Positions 55,849 through 64,000 of a DNA stretch of 64,000 bases are shown here, one piece after another. The notes under the pieces are model-generated. The model was not told where the DNA came from. It did not search any database and worked only from the letters and a program-made list of their open reading frames with translations. Positions within the stretch are counted from its first letter, which is position 1, and each line of letters begins with the position of its first letter. A program made the position numbers and the translations under genes. The DNA is from Massilia sp. UBA2604 (GTDB lineage: Bacteria; Pseudomonadota; Gammaproteobacteria; Burkholderiales; Burkholderiaceae_D), in NCBI GenBank assembly GCA_002339265.1, contig DDKG01000178.1, positions 1 to 64,000 of the forward strand, read 5' to 3'.

Positions 55849-55879
55849 TTGACATAACTAGATGAGAATCGTTATCATT
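55849..55879 (+). promoter_or_regulatory. Fur-controlled promoter of the siderophore receptor gene
   Basis: TTGACA (55849-55854), 17-bp spacer, TTATCA (55872-55877). A Fur-box-like sequence GATGAGAATCGTTATCATT (55861-55879) overlaps the -10 and spacer; 14 or more of 19 positions fit GATAATGATAATCATTATC. Confidence 0.8.
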
Positions 55880-55966
55880 CTTAATCGTGTTCAAATGTCA
55901 TAGGCAGATGCAGGCGCCGCGAGCGCTGGTCCGCCGCCCACTCATCGTTAAAAACAGGAAGAAAAG

Positions 55967-58189
55967 ATGGAAAAGCAGGTCAGCGCCACCGAACGTCGTC
56001 AACTCAAGACCCTGACGGTCTGTGTGGCCCTCGCGCTCCCCTTCGTCGCCCAGGCGCAGTCCACCGAGACCAGCAACACCGCGGCCGGCACCACCTCGAT
56101 GCCGCAAGTGCAGGTCCAGGCCCAGAAGCTGGCTGACGACGTCGGTTCGTACACCATCGGCCGCACCCGCACCGCGACCCCGCTCGACATGTCGCTGCGC
56201 GACACGCCGCAGTCGGTCTCGGTGATCACGCAGCAGCGCATTGAAGACCAGAACCTGTCCACCATCACCGACGTGGTCAACAACGTTACCGGCGTCTCGG
56301 TCAACCAGTACGAGACCCACCGCGGCGCATTCACCTCGCGCGGCTTCGAAGTCACCAACCTGCAGATCGACAACATTCCGACGACCTGGGATGCGCAGTG
56401 GAGCGCCGGCGAAGTGCTGGGCAGCCTGGCGCTGTACGACCGCGTCGAAGTAGTCCGCGGCGCCACCGGCCTGATGACCGGCGCCGGCACGCCGTCGGCA
56501 GCGCTCAATCTGGTGCGCAAGCGCGCCTTCAGCAAGAAGCTCGCCGGCTCGGTCGAAGCCACCGTCGGCCGCTGGGACAAGCGCCGCATTGTGGCCGACG
56601 TCTCGACCCCGCTGAACGAATCGGGCAGTGTACGTGGCCGCTTCGTCGGCGAGTACGGCGACAGCGACAGCTGGATCCGCAACATGGAGAACAAGGACCG
56701 CACCTTCTACGGCACGATCGAAGCCGACATCGGCCGCGACGGCACCTTCTCGGCCGGCTTCAGCCGCCAGAAAATGAGCCCGCGCGCGCCGATGTGGGGC
56801 GGCCTGCCATACCGCTTCACCGACGGCTCGGTCATCCCTGAAGACCGCTCGCTGACGACCGGCATCCCATGGGCCGGTTTCGACAACCAGTACGACAACT
56901 TCTTCGCCGACTACGAACACCGCTTCGCCAACGGCTGGAACCTGCGCTTCACCTATACCGACGCTACCCGTGACGGCGACTCGCGCCTGCTGTACCTGTC
57001 GGGCGTGCCGGACCGCGCCACCGGCACCCTGGGCGCCTTCGCCGGCTCCTACGTGATCGAGACCAAGCAGAAGGACTTCGGCGTGCACGCCAGCGGTCAG
57101 TTCTCGGCGTTCGGCCGCGAGCACCAGGCCGCCTTCGGCTACCTGCATGCCAAGACCGATTTTACGTCGAACAACCGCCTGGCCAGCTTCCCGACCACCG
57201 CAGACGGCTTCGCGCCCGCGGCAACCAACTTCCCACAATGGGATCCGGCAAGCTATCCGACGCCGGTGTGGGGCCCGCAGGGCTTCTACGAAGGCAACGA
57301 AGTCACCCAGCAAGGCCTGTACGGCATGGCGCGCTTCTCGGTCACCGACCGCCTCAAGGCGATCGTGGGCGCCCGCGTGACCAAGTACGAAAAGACCGGC
57401 GGCCTGGCCGGCGCGGTCCCGTACCTGCTCGAGTACGATAACGAAATCACCCCGTACGCAGGCCTGGTGTTCGACCTGAACGACACCTACTCGCTGTACG
57501 CCAGCCACACCAGCATCTTCCAGCCGCAGAACAACAAGGATTTCAACGGCAATCTGCTCGATCCGATCGAAGGCAAGGCCAGCGAAGCCGGCATCAAGGG
57601 CGAATTCTTCGACCGCCGCGTGAACGCCTCGCTGTCGGTGTTCCACCTCAAGCAGGATGGCCTGGCGCAACGGGCCGGCGAGATCGACCGTGACGGCGCA
57701 GGCCCGCAACTGCCGGAGGCCTACTACCGCGCCGTGGACGGCGCCACCAGCAAGGGCATCGAGCTGGATGTCTCGGGCGAGATCATCCCGGGCCTGAACG
57801 CAAGCATCGGCTACGCCATCTATCGCGCCAAGGATGAAACCGGCGTCGACTTCAACTCGATCTATCCACGCAAGACGCTGCGTTCGTTCGTCAGCTACCG
57901 CCTGCCGGGCGCGTGGAGCAAGCTGACCATCGGCGGCGGCGTCAGCTGGGAAGGCAGCACCTACACGATCGACGGCACTGTGGCGCCTGGCATCGACGGC
58001 CGCATCGAGCAGGATTCGTTCGCGCTGGTCAACCTGATGGCGCGCTATGAGTTCAGCAAGCAGCTGTCGGCCCAGCTCAACGTGAACAACGCGACCGACG
58101 AGACCCACTTCGCGATGTTCTCCGCCTTCAACCAGATCACTTACGGCGCACCACGCAACACCTCGCTGACCCTGCGTTACCGCTTCTGA
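55967..58189 (+). CDS. TonB-dependent siderophore receptor
   Basis: A 740-residue outer-membrane receptor of the FhuE/FpvA/FecA-like hydroxamate/catecholate siderophore class. Signal peptide ends near AQAQS. The plug has LRDTPQSVSVITQQRIEDQN and the NLQIDNIP segment; the barrel ends in LTLRYRF. AGGAAG precedes the ATG. The Fur box upstream and the plug pattern indicate iron uptake as a ferric siderophore. The 251-bp upstream region is otherwise AT-rich with no other gene. Confidence 0.93.
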   Translation: MEKQVSATERRQLKTLTVCVALALPFVAQAQSTETSNTAAGTTSMPQVQVQAQKLADDVGSYTIGRTRTATPLDMSLRDTPQSVSVITQQRIEDQNLSTITDVVNNVTGVSVNQYETHRGAFTSRGFEVTNLQIDNIPTTWDAQWSAGEVLGSLALYDRVEVVRGATGLMTGAGTPSAALNLVRKRAFSKKLAGSVEATVGRWDKRRIVADVSTPLNESGSVRGRFVGEYGDSDSWIRNMENKDRTFYGTIEADIGRDGTFSAGFSRQKMSPRAPMWGGLPYRFTDGSVIPEDRSLTTGIPWAGFDNQYDNFFADYEHRFANGWNLRFTYTDATRDGDSRLLYLSGVPDRATGTLGAFAGSYVIETKQKDFGVHASGQFSAFGREHQAAFGYLHAKTDFTSNNRLASFPTTADGFAPAATNFPQWDPASYPTPVWGPQGFYEGNEVTQQGLYGMARFSVTDRLKAIVGARVTKYEKTGGLAGAVPYLLEYDNEITPYAGLVFDLNDTYSLYASHTSIFQPQNNKDFNGNLLDPIEGKASEAGIKGEFFDRRVNASLSVFHLKQDGLAQRAGEIDRDGAGPQLPEAYYRAVDGATSKGIELDVSGEIIPGLNASIGYAIYRAKDETGVDFNSIYPRKTLRSFVSYRLPGAWSKLTIGGGVSWEGSTYTIDGTVAPGIDGRIEQDSFALVNLMARYEFSKQLSAQLNVNNATDETHFAMFSAFNQITYGAPRNTSLTLRYRF

Positions 58190-58210
58190 TGTCCTGAAGC
58201 GTTGACCCGG

Positions 58211-58247
58211 ACGGGGCGCCGCAGCGATGCGGCGCCCCGTTGCTTTT
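58211..58247 (+). terminator. Terminator hairpin after the siderophore receptor
   Basis: ACGGGGCGCCGC (58211-58222) pairs perfectly with GCGGCGCCCCGT (58229-58240) around a 6-base loop, then TGCTTTT. Confidence 0.8.
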
Positions 58248-58313
58248 GGGCCGCAACGCCGATTTCTGGCGCCCGGTAGAATGGGGGTCAATTGTCACAT
58301 CGGGAGTAAACAC

Positions 58314-59381
58314 ATGAAACGAACCGCACTGGTCGTCGGCGTCACCGGCATCGGCGGCAACCACGTCGCACGCGAATTGCTCGCAGCGGGCTGGGACGTG
58401 GTCGGCCTGTCGCGCCGCGCGCCGCAAGACCTGCCCGCCGTGCGCCACGTGGCCGCTGACCTGCTCGACCCTGCAGGCCTGGCCGCTGCCCTGGCCGACG
58501 TCGAGCCGACTCACGTCTTCATCACCACCTGGATGCGCCAGGACACCGAGGCCGAGAACATCCGCGTCAATGCCGCGCTGGTGCGCAACCTGCTCGACGC
58601 CCTGTCACCAAAGAAGAGCGTGCGCCACGTCGCACTGGTCACCGGCCTGAAACACTACCTGGGCCCATTCGAAGCCTATGCCGGCTCGGGCACGCTGCCC
58701 GACACTCCGCTGCGCGAAAGCCAGCCACGCCTGCCGCTCGAGAATTTCTATTATGCGCAGGAAGACGAGGTCTATGCCGCGGCCGAACGCGACCGCTTCA
58801 CCTGGACCGTGCACCGCCCGCACACGGTGATCGGGCTGGCGGTCGGCAACGCGATGAACCTGGGCACCACCCTGGCCGTGTACGCGACCATCTGCAAGGA
58901 GACCGGCCGCCCGTTCCAGTTCCCGGGTTCAAGCGCGCAATGGAACGGCCTGTCCGACGTCACCGATGCGCGCATGCTGGCCAAACAGCTGGTCTGGGCC
59001 GCCGATACCGACGCCGCGCGCAACGAAGCCTTCAATATCGTCAATGGCGACGTGTTCCGCTGGAGCTGGCTGTGGCCGAAACTGGCCGCGTTCTTCGGTG
59101 TGGAGGCGGCGGGCTTCAACGGCACGATCCAGCCCCTGGAAGTCGCGATGGCCAACGACCACGCGCTGTGGCGCGAGATCGCCACGCGCCATGGCCTGGT
59201 CGAGGCCGACCTGGATCGGCTGGCCTCGCCCTGGCATACCGACCTCGACCTGGGCCGTCCGCTCGAGGTGATGACCGACATGGCCAACAGCCGGCGCCTG
59301 GGCTTTACCGCCTACCAGGCTACCGACGACTCGTTCCACGACCTGTTCGCGCGCCTGCGCGCCGAGCGCCTGATTCCCTGA
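58314..59381 (+). CDS. PRISE-like SDR oxidoreductase (progesterone 5-beta-reductase type)
   Basis: A 355-residue extended SDR. The cofactor motif is VGVTGIGGNHVAREL (GxxGxxG, about residues 8-22), with SRR for NADPH. FYYAQEDEVYAA stands where YxxxK is usual, with Tyr but no Lys, as in the PRISE (SDR75U) enone reductases. GHYLGPFEAYAGSG-like VTGLKHYLGPFEAYAG is also typical. Likely reduces activated C=C bonds. Start at ATG 58314, GGGAG upstream. Confidence 0.85.
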   Translation: MKRTALVVGVTGIGGNHVARELLAAGWDVVGLSRRAPQDLPAVRHVAADLLDPAGLAAALADVEPTHVFITTWMRQDTEAENIRVNAALVRNLLDALSPKKSVRHVALVTGLKHYLGPFEAYAGSGTLPDTPLRESQPRLPLENFYYAQEDEVYAAAERDRFTWTVHRPHTVIGLAVGNAMNLGTTLAVYATICKETGRPFQFPGSSAQWNGLSDVTDARMLAKQLVWAADTDAARNEAFNIVNGDVFRWSWLWPKLAAFFGVEAAGFNGTIQPLEVAMANDHALWREIATRHGLVEADLDRLASPWHTDLDLGRPLEVMTDMANSRRLGFTAYQATDDSFHDLFARLRAERLIP

Positions 59382-59384
59382 CGC

Positions 59385-60026
59385 TCAGCCGGCCGGACAG
59401 GCCGGCGCCTGCCCCTCGGCCTGCGCGCGCACCGCGCGCGCGATCGTGGCCGAGAGCTTGTCCAGCGCCGCCCGGTGGCCTGCCACCAGGGCGTCGTGGC
59501 CCATGCCCACCGGTTCCTGGAACACGCTGCGGCAGGTCTGCATCGCGCCGCCAGGCTGGCCGTCAGCCAGCCTGCGCACGCTCCATACCGCATCGACCAG
59601 CGCATGGCTGCCGGGGTGGGATTCGAAGCGCTGGACGTCGGCGCCGATCCGGTACAGCGTGCTGCCGTCCGGCGCCGCGCTGCGGTAGACGTCCACCCCG
59701 CCAAGGCGGGCAGCGATCCCGAGCGACAGGCTGTTGCCGATCTCCTCGGCCAGCGGGCCGGCCCAGCGGTGATGTTCCTCGAGGTCGATGGTGCCAGCGC
59801 CGGTGCTGACCACCATTTGCGGGCGGCGCAACTGGGCCGGCACCGTCACCGGCCGCATCTCGAAGTACAGCGGCGCAAGTCCGGCTGTGGCTGGAGGCGG
59901 CGCGACCGTCGCCGCGCCGCCGCCCAGCGTATAGAAGCGGTCGACCGGCGTGCTGCTGCAGGCCGCCAGGGTCGCGACAAACACACTGAAGGCAATGGCG
60001 CGGCGAGGGATTGGGAACGACGTCAT
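59385..60026 (-). CDS. pqiC: PqiC outer-membrane lipoprotein
   Basis: A 213-residue lipoprotein of the ABC-type transport auxiliary / PqiC family. Signal with lipobox ATLAACSS; DRFYTLGGG follows, then LRRPQMVVSTGAGTIDL typical of the family. It forms the outer-membrane end of the PqiABC lipid trafficking complex. ATG at 60026 shares a base with the pqiB stop (TGATG), and AGGAG lies 8 bases upstream. A GTG one codon earlier is possible. Confidence 0.9.
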   Translation of the reverse strand: MTSFPIPRRAIAFSVFVATLAACSSTPVDRFYTLGGGAATVAPPPATAGLAPLYFEMRPVTVPAQLRRPQMVVSTGAGTIDLEEHHRWAGPLAEEIGNSLSLGIAARLGGVDVYRSAAPDGSTLYRIGADVQRFESHPGSHALVDAVWSVRRLADGQPGGAMQTCRSVFQEPVGMGHDALVAGHRAALDKLSATIARAVRAQAEGQAPACPAG

Positions 60027-61651
60027 CACTTCTTCTCCTGGGGTTTGCCGCGGATGATCGACTGCGGGTTGCGTTCGAGGTAGTCGGCCAGCGTATTGAG
60101 CTTGGCCATCGTGTCCGTCACTTCCTGCAGCGCCTGGCGCAGATCGGACTGCAGCGGCGAATCCTGCGCCAGCAGGTTTTCGGCGCGCGCGAACGTGCCC
60201 TTGGCGGCGCTGAGCGTGCCCGTCATCTCGGGCAGCACCTGGCCCTCGAGACGCGCCAGGGTCGCATTCGCCTGCGCCAGCGTGCGGTTCAGGTTGGCGC
60301 CGATCTCGTCGAACGGCACCTTGTCCAGTTTATTGGCGATGCGCGCCACCTGGCTCTGCAGCTCGTCGAGCTGGCCCGGCACGGTCGGCAGCACCACCAG
60401 TTCGCCCTGCTGGCCGATCGTCGCCTTGGCCGCGTTGGGGAAGAAGTCGAGCGCCACATACAGCTGGCCGGTGAGGATGTTCCCGTTGCGCAGCTGCGCG
60501 CGCAGGCCGCGGCTCACCATCATGCCCATCATGTCCCTGCCCTCGCGGCCCTGGTTCAAGGCGTTCATGAAGTCCTGGCCCAGGCGGCCGGGGTACATGT
60601 CGATCGTCACCGGCATGTTGAAGCGGCGACGCTCGCGGTCCCATTCGATGCCGACGGTGCGGACCTCGCCCAGCGCCACGCCGCGGAAGTCGACCGGCGC
60701 GCCCGGCGCCAGCCCGCGCAGCGTCTGGTCGAAGTACAGCACCGCGCTGGTGGCCGGGCCGTCGGGCGGACGCAGGGCCGCGGCGCGGTCCTCGGACAAC
60801 CGGTAGCGGCTGCCCGCCGGGGCGGATGCGGCCGGCTTCTTGCCGTCGGTCGATTCGAAGGCGATGCCGCCGGTGGCCAGCGCCGCCAGCGATTGCGTGT
60901 TGAGTTTGAGGCCGCTGGCGTCCAGGCGCAGGTCGACGCCGCTGGCGTGGTACCAGCGCGTGTCCGGGCCGACGAAGCCGATATACGGCTCCTCGACGAA
61001 CACCGACATGTCGATGCCCTGGCCTGCCTTGTCCAGTTCGATCTTGGCCACCTGGCCGACCCGCACGCGCCGGAAATACACCGGCGAGCCCGGGGCCAGC
61101 GAACCCAGGCTCTCGGCATGCAGCAGGTATTCGCGGCCCTTCAGGCCGATCGGAATCGGCGGCGCGGCTTCGAGTCCGGTAAACGCGTTGCTGGAATCCT
61201 CGGAAGCGCCGGGCGCCGCGCCGATGTAGGGGCCGGACAGCAAGGTGTTCAGCCCCGACACGCCGCTGGCGCCGATCTGTGGCCGCACCACCCAGAAACG
61301 CGAGTCCTTCGCGGTGAAGCGGCCGGCCTCCTTGGCCATCTCGATCTTTGCCACCACCCGGTTGCCGTCCTCGGCCAGGGTCACCGATACCACGCGGCCG
61401 ATGTCTACGTCCTTGTACTTGACCCGGGTGGTGTTCGCTTCCAGGCCCTCGCCGGTGGCGAAATAGACGTACACCGTGGGCCCCTTGTTGGTCATCCATT
61501 GCACCACCTGCCAGGCGCCGATGATGGCCGCCAGCAGCGGGATCAGCCAGATCAGCGAGGGCAGCCAGCGGCTCGGGCGGTCGACGTCGGGCGAGGCGGG
61601 CCTTGGTGCCGCCGGCCCCTGCGGCGGTCGTGCTCCGTCCGGTTCAGACAT
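60026..61651 (-). CDS. pqiB: PqiB, MlaD-domain (MCE) intermembrane protein
   Basis: A 541-residue MCE protein. One N-terminal helix (about residues 30-52, SLIWLIPLLAAIIGAWQVVQ) anchors it to the inner membrane; three MlaD repeats follow (starting at about residues 53, 170 and 285), with a C-terminal helical stretch (about 440-530) that builds the tunnel to the outer membrane. Start at ATG 61651 (MSEPDG), 6 bases after GGAG; two earlier ATGs or starts overlap pqiA more. It overlaps the pqiA stop by 8 bases. Confidence 0.94.
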   Translation of the reverse strand: MSEPDGARPPQGPAAPRPASPDVDRPSRWLPSLIWLIPLLAAIIGAWQVVQWMTNKGPTVYVYFATGEGLEANTTRVKYKDVDIGRVVSVTLAEDGNRVVAKIEMAKEAGRFTAKDSRFWVVRPQIGASGVSGLNTLLSGPYIGAAPGASEDSSNAFTGLEAAPPIPIGLKGREYLLHAESLGSLAPGSPVYFRRVRVGQVAKIELDKAGQGIDMSVFVEEPYIGFVGPDTRWYHASGVDLRLDASGLKLNTQSLAALATGGIAFESTDGKKPAASAPAGSRYRLSEDRAAALRPPDGPATSAVLYFDQTLRGLAPGAPVDFRGVALGEVRTVGIEWDRERRRFNMPVTIDMYPGRLGQDFMNALNQGREGRDMMGMMVSRGLRAQLRNGNILTGQLYVALDFFPNAAKATIGQQGELVVLPTVPGQLDELQSQVARIANKLDKVPFDEIGANLNRTLAQANATLARLEGQVLPEMTGTLSAAKGTFARAENLLAQDSPLQSDLRQALQEVTDTMAKLNTLADYLERNPQSIIRGKPQEKK

Positions 61652-62930
61652 GTCGTTCTCCATTCGATTCAATAGGGTCCCAGATCAGGCGCGGGTCGAA
61701 CTGGTGCGAGGCGACCATGGTCACGATCACCACGCAGCCGAAGGCGATCGCGCCCGGGCCCGCCGTGATCGTGGCCAGCGCGTCGAAGCGCACCAGCGCC
61801 ACGGTCAGCGTGACCACGAAGATGTCGAGCATCGACCAGCGACCGACGAATTCGACCACGCGGTAGGCGCGCGTGCGCGCCAGCGGCGCCGCGCGCGAGC
61901 GCAGCTGGGCGGTGGCGTTGAGCCAGGCAAGCGCCACCAGCTTCGACACCGGCACTACCACGCTGGCGATGAAGATGATGACGGCCAGGCCGGGCGAGCC
62001 GGTGTTCCAGAACAGCAGCACCCCGCTCATGATGGTGTCACCCTCGGCGCCGCCGCCGATGGTACGGGTATACATCACGGGAAGCGCCATGGCCGGGATA
62101 TAGAGCAAAGTGGCCGCGACCAGCATCAGCCAGGTCCAGCCGATGCTGTTGGGAATGCGGCGGTGCAGCGCGGCGCCGCAGCGGCGGCAGTGCGCCGCCC
62201 CGTTCCTTGCGCGCTGCCAGGGATAACCGTTGACCAGGCCGCATGCGCCGCAGGCTACCAGCATGTCGGGTGCGTGGGCCACGGCGTGCGCGTCCGCCTC
62301 CTGGCGTGGACGCGGCGCCAGGCGGTCGGCCAGCTCCCATAGTGCCTTGGGTTCGTAGCGCATCACGAGCGCGCACAGGATGGTCAGCACGCCGAAGGCG
62401 AACAGGCCGGGATGGGGCACCACCCGCGCCATGCTGGTCATCTTGATGACCGTGATCAGGATGCCGATCATCAGCACCTCGGTCATGGCCCAGTGGCGTG
62501 CGCCCTGGACCACCCGCAGCACCATATTGAATCCGGCGACACGCCGGCCACGGCGCAGGCCGACGGCGACGTACAGCAAGGAGGCCAGTTCCAGGCCCGG
62601 GAACACGATCGCGCAGAACAGCACCAGCGCCGCGATGACCTGCATCCCTTCGTTCCACAGCACGCCCACCGCTTGCAGCAGGGTCACGCCGGACGTCATG
62701 CCGCCCATTTCGAGCGTGACGATCGGAAAGCTCTGGGCCAGCAGGTAGACCAGCACCGCGCCCAGGGTCAGCGCCACCAGCGAATCGGCGCGGCGCAGCG
62801 GCCCGCCGGCATGCCAGCGGTACAGTTCGTGGCGGCAGCGCGCGCAGCGCGCCCGCTCGCACGAGTTCAGCGGCTCCCGGTGGTACAGGCAACCGCAATC
62901 ATGACAACCGATCAGATGCTCCGCGCTCAA
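61644..62930 (-). CDS. pqiA: PqiA integral membrane protein
   Basis: A 428-residue multipass protein with two PqiA domains. Each begins with a zinc-ribbon-like Cys cluster: CHDCGCLY/CERARCARC (residues 9-32) and CGACGLVNG/CRRCGA (about 225-250). Each is followed by four hydrophobic helices. It is the inner-membrane component of the Pqi lipid transport system and is first in the operon pqiABC. The start is TTG at 62930, preceded by AGGAG 5-6 bases upstream; no in-frame ATG occurs before a stop. Confidence 0.92.
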   Translation of the reverse strand: MSAEHLIGCHDCGCLYHREPLNSCERARCARCRHELYRWHAGGPLRRADSLVALTLGAVLVYLLAQSFPIVTLEMGGMTSGVTLLQAVGVLWNEGMQVIAALVLFCAIVFPGLELASLLYVAVGLRRGRRVAGFNMVLRVVQGARHWAMTEVLMIGILITVIKMTSMARVVPHPGLFAFGVLTILCALVMRYEPKALWELADRLAPRPRQEADAHAVAHAPDMLVACGACGLVNGYPWQRARNGAAHCRRCGAALHRRIPNSIGWTWLMLVAATLLYIPAMALPVMYTRTIGGGAEGDTIMSGVLLFWNTGSPGLAVIIFIASVVVPVSKLVALAWLNATAQLRSRAAPLARTRAYRVVEFVGRWSMLDIFVVTLTVALVRFDALATITAGPGAIAFGCVVIVTMVASHQFDPRLIWDPIESNGERHV

Positions 62931-63024
62931 TCGCTCTCCTCGCTCTGCTGCTTTAGTGCTTTTGCACTATGCATTATGACCGGAAGCAATTGAGCGTGCA
63001 GTGGTATCGCGTGCGCTTCCCGGA

Positions 63025-63882
63025 TCAGAAGCGGACCTTGACGAAAGCCGACGGTCCTTTCAGTTTCAGGTCGAGGTCGGCGGTGCGCTCGCCGTTGCGG
63101 TGCAGGCCGATCTTTTGCACGTTGTAGTCGAGCACCAGGCCGATGTTCTTGTGCGGGAACCACTCGACGCCGACGGCGCCGTTCCAGATATGGCCCTCGA
63201 CCGTGCCGCCATTCTTCTTGATGCCCGAGGCGTCGGCATAGATGCGCCATTGCTCGTTCAGCTGGTGGCGCCATGCCAGTTCGACGGTCGGAGCCCAGAC
63301 GCTGTCGCTGCCCGAGGCCGAGCCGCTCCACGAATAGTTCTCGACCGGATTCGAGGCGCTCAGGTTGGCGTCGGCCGAACCGGAGATCTTGGCGCGCAGG
63401 TAGGCGGCGCCCAGGCCCACGCCAAAGGCGTTCTTTTCCTTGCCCATCCACCATTTGTAGGCGAAGCGGGCCATTTCCAGGCGCAGGTCGGCGTCGGCGG
63501 TGATGGTGCCGCTGACCGGACGGCCTTCGTAGACGGTGTCGCCGCTGGCGCTGCCGGCCCAGTCTTCGTCGAAGCGGAAGTAGTCGAACGACAGGCCATG
63601 GCTGTCGCCGATCAGCATCTCGGCTTTCACGCGCGGCAGGGTGACGTCGTCGATTTTTTCGTCGGGCGTGTCGACGCGGCCGTAGCGGGTGTCGCCGCCC
63701 AGGTGGATCTTCGGCTCGGCATAGAAGGCGCCGGCCGAGATGCTCATGCGGTCGAGGGCCGGCGATTGCTGGGCCTGGGCCATGCCGGCCGCTGCGGCGC
63801 CCAGCAGGATGGCGCCCTTCAGCGCGGTGACGATAGTGGTATGCGTAGTGGACAGGGTGGTGCGCGACGCGGTGCAGGACAT
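63025..63882 (-). CDS. Outer-membrane beta-barrel protein
   Basis: A 285-residue exported protein with signal peptide (core GAILLGAAAAGMAQAQ) and alternating-residue strands that end in VKVRF, the terminal Phe of a barrel. Family not recognised beyond 'outer membrane beta-barrel'; the pattern resembles 8- to 12-strand OmpW/OprD-like barrels. ATG at 63882 has GGAGAG about 8 bases upstream. It is in the same direction as pqiABC, 94 bp away. It could be a pore in the same envelope pathway, but this is an inference. Confidence 0.75.
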   Translation of the reverse strand: MSCTASRTTLSTTHTTIVTALKGAILLGAAAAGMAQAQQSPALDRMSISAGAFYAEPKIHLGGDTRYGRVDTPDEKIDDVTLPRVKAEMLIGDSHGLSFDYFRFDEDWAGSASGDTVYEGRPVSGTITADADLRLEMARFAYKWWMGKEKNAFGVGLGAAYLRAKISGSADANLSASNPVENYSWSGSASGSDSVWAPTVELAWRHQLNEQWRIYADASGIKKNGGTVEGHIWNGAVGVEWFPHKNIGLVLDYNVQKIGLHRNGERTADLDLKLKGPSAFVKVRF

Positions 63883-64000
63883 GGGGGACTCTCCGATCAA
63901 AATGTTATTCAACGCCCGCCAGACTACGTCTTGACGTGGCGACACTTATTATCGCAAGATGTCATTTAAACAATGCGCACGATTGAAATGACTTTGTGGT

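Noticed and set aside
55898..58291. 797-codon frame opposite the siderophore receptor
   Set aside because: Shadow of the receptor; extends over the Fur box and terminator, which would be odd for a real gene.
62955..62968. AGTGCTTTTGCACT palindrome upstream of pqiA
   Set aside because: A 5-bp stem with a TTTT loop; too small to call an operator or terminator without other evidence.
63883..64000. Possible element at the right edge
   Set aside because: AT-rich leader of the barrel gene but no clear promoter hexamers or operator.

Overview
The window is GC-rich chromosomal DNA from what looks like a soil or plant-associated betaproteobacterium, most likely Oxalobacteraceae (Massilia/Telluria/Duganella type). 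That placement is inferred from base composition, the abundance of TonB-dependent receptors and carbohydrate-active enzymes, and the mix of families (PqiABC, DNA polymerase II, LytS/LytR regulators). No rRNA, tRNA, CRISPR array, transposase, prophage or plasmid gene is visible. About 50 protein genes are densely packed on both strands.

Region 1 (1-19.7 kb) is a mixed housekeeping and accessory area. It holds a GntP permease, a PhoD-type phosphatase, polB translationally coupled to a ferritin-like DUF455 gene, a small membrane-anchored protein, a LytS/LytR-type two-component system beside a TonB receptor, an M28 lipoprotein peptidase, a MOSC/winged-helix fusion, an S41-type peptidase, a DMT exporter divergent from a LysR gene, an Ala-rich lipoprotein and a DUF4380 protein. 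A composite inverted-repeat element (REP/BIME-like) lies at 1655-1760.

Region 2 (19.7-43.7 kb) is the centrepiece: a pectin and galacturonate utilisation locus. The surface or periplasmic part comprises a rhamnogalacturonan acetylesterase, a pectate lyase (PL1) fused to a pectin methylesterase (CE8), an esterase fused to a GH43 enzyme, a GH105 unsaturated-uronyl hydrolase, a DUF4861 protein, a GH28 polygalacturonase and a large TonB-dependent receptor. The cytoplasmic part is a complete oxidative route from galacturonate to 2-oxoglutarate: MFS transporter, uronate dehydrogenase (udh) with a GalM-type mutarotase, an SMP-30 lactonase, galactarate dehydratase (garD), 5-dehydro-4-deoxyglucarate dehydratase (kdgD) and 2,5-dioxovalerate dehydrogenase. 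Two FadR-type GntR regulators sit in the middle. Three promoters share one design (TTGC-- / 17 bp / TAGAAT with a TTGGTCWGRCCAA palindrome in the spacer), and the TonB receptor has four related palindromes upstream. A different palindrome (TTGTA-N8-TACAA) precedes kdgD. Together these look like a two-regulator circuit, one for depolymerisation and uptake and one for catabolism.

Region 3 (43.7-64 kb) returns to ordinary functions: zwf, a MarR/siderophore-interacting protein pair, an SDR/TetR pair with twin operators, a 2-hydroxyacid dehydrogenase, a small His/Cys protein with a DUF1624 membrane protein, an alpha/beta hydrolase, an APC permease followed by a predicted exported methyltransferase, a LysR gene, RidA, a Fur-box-controlled siderophore receptor, a PRISE-type reductase, pqiABC and an outer-membrane beta-barrel gene. 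Several starts are non-ATG (GTG or TTG) but supported by good Shine-Dalgarno sequences.
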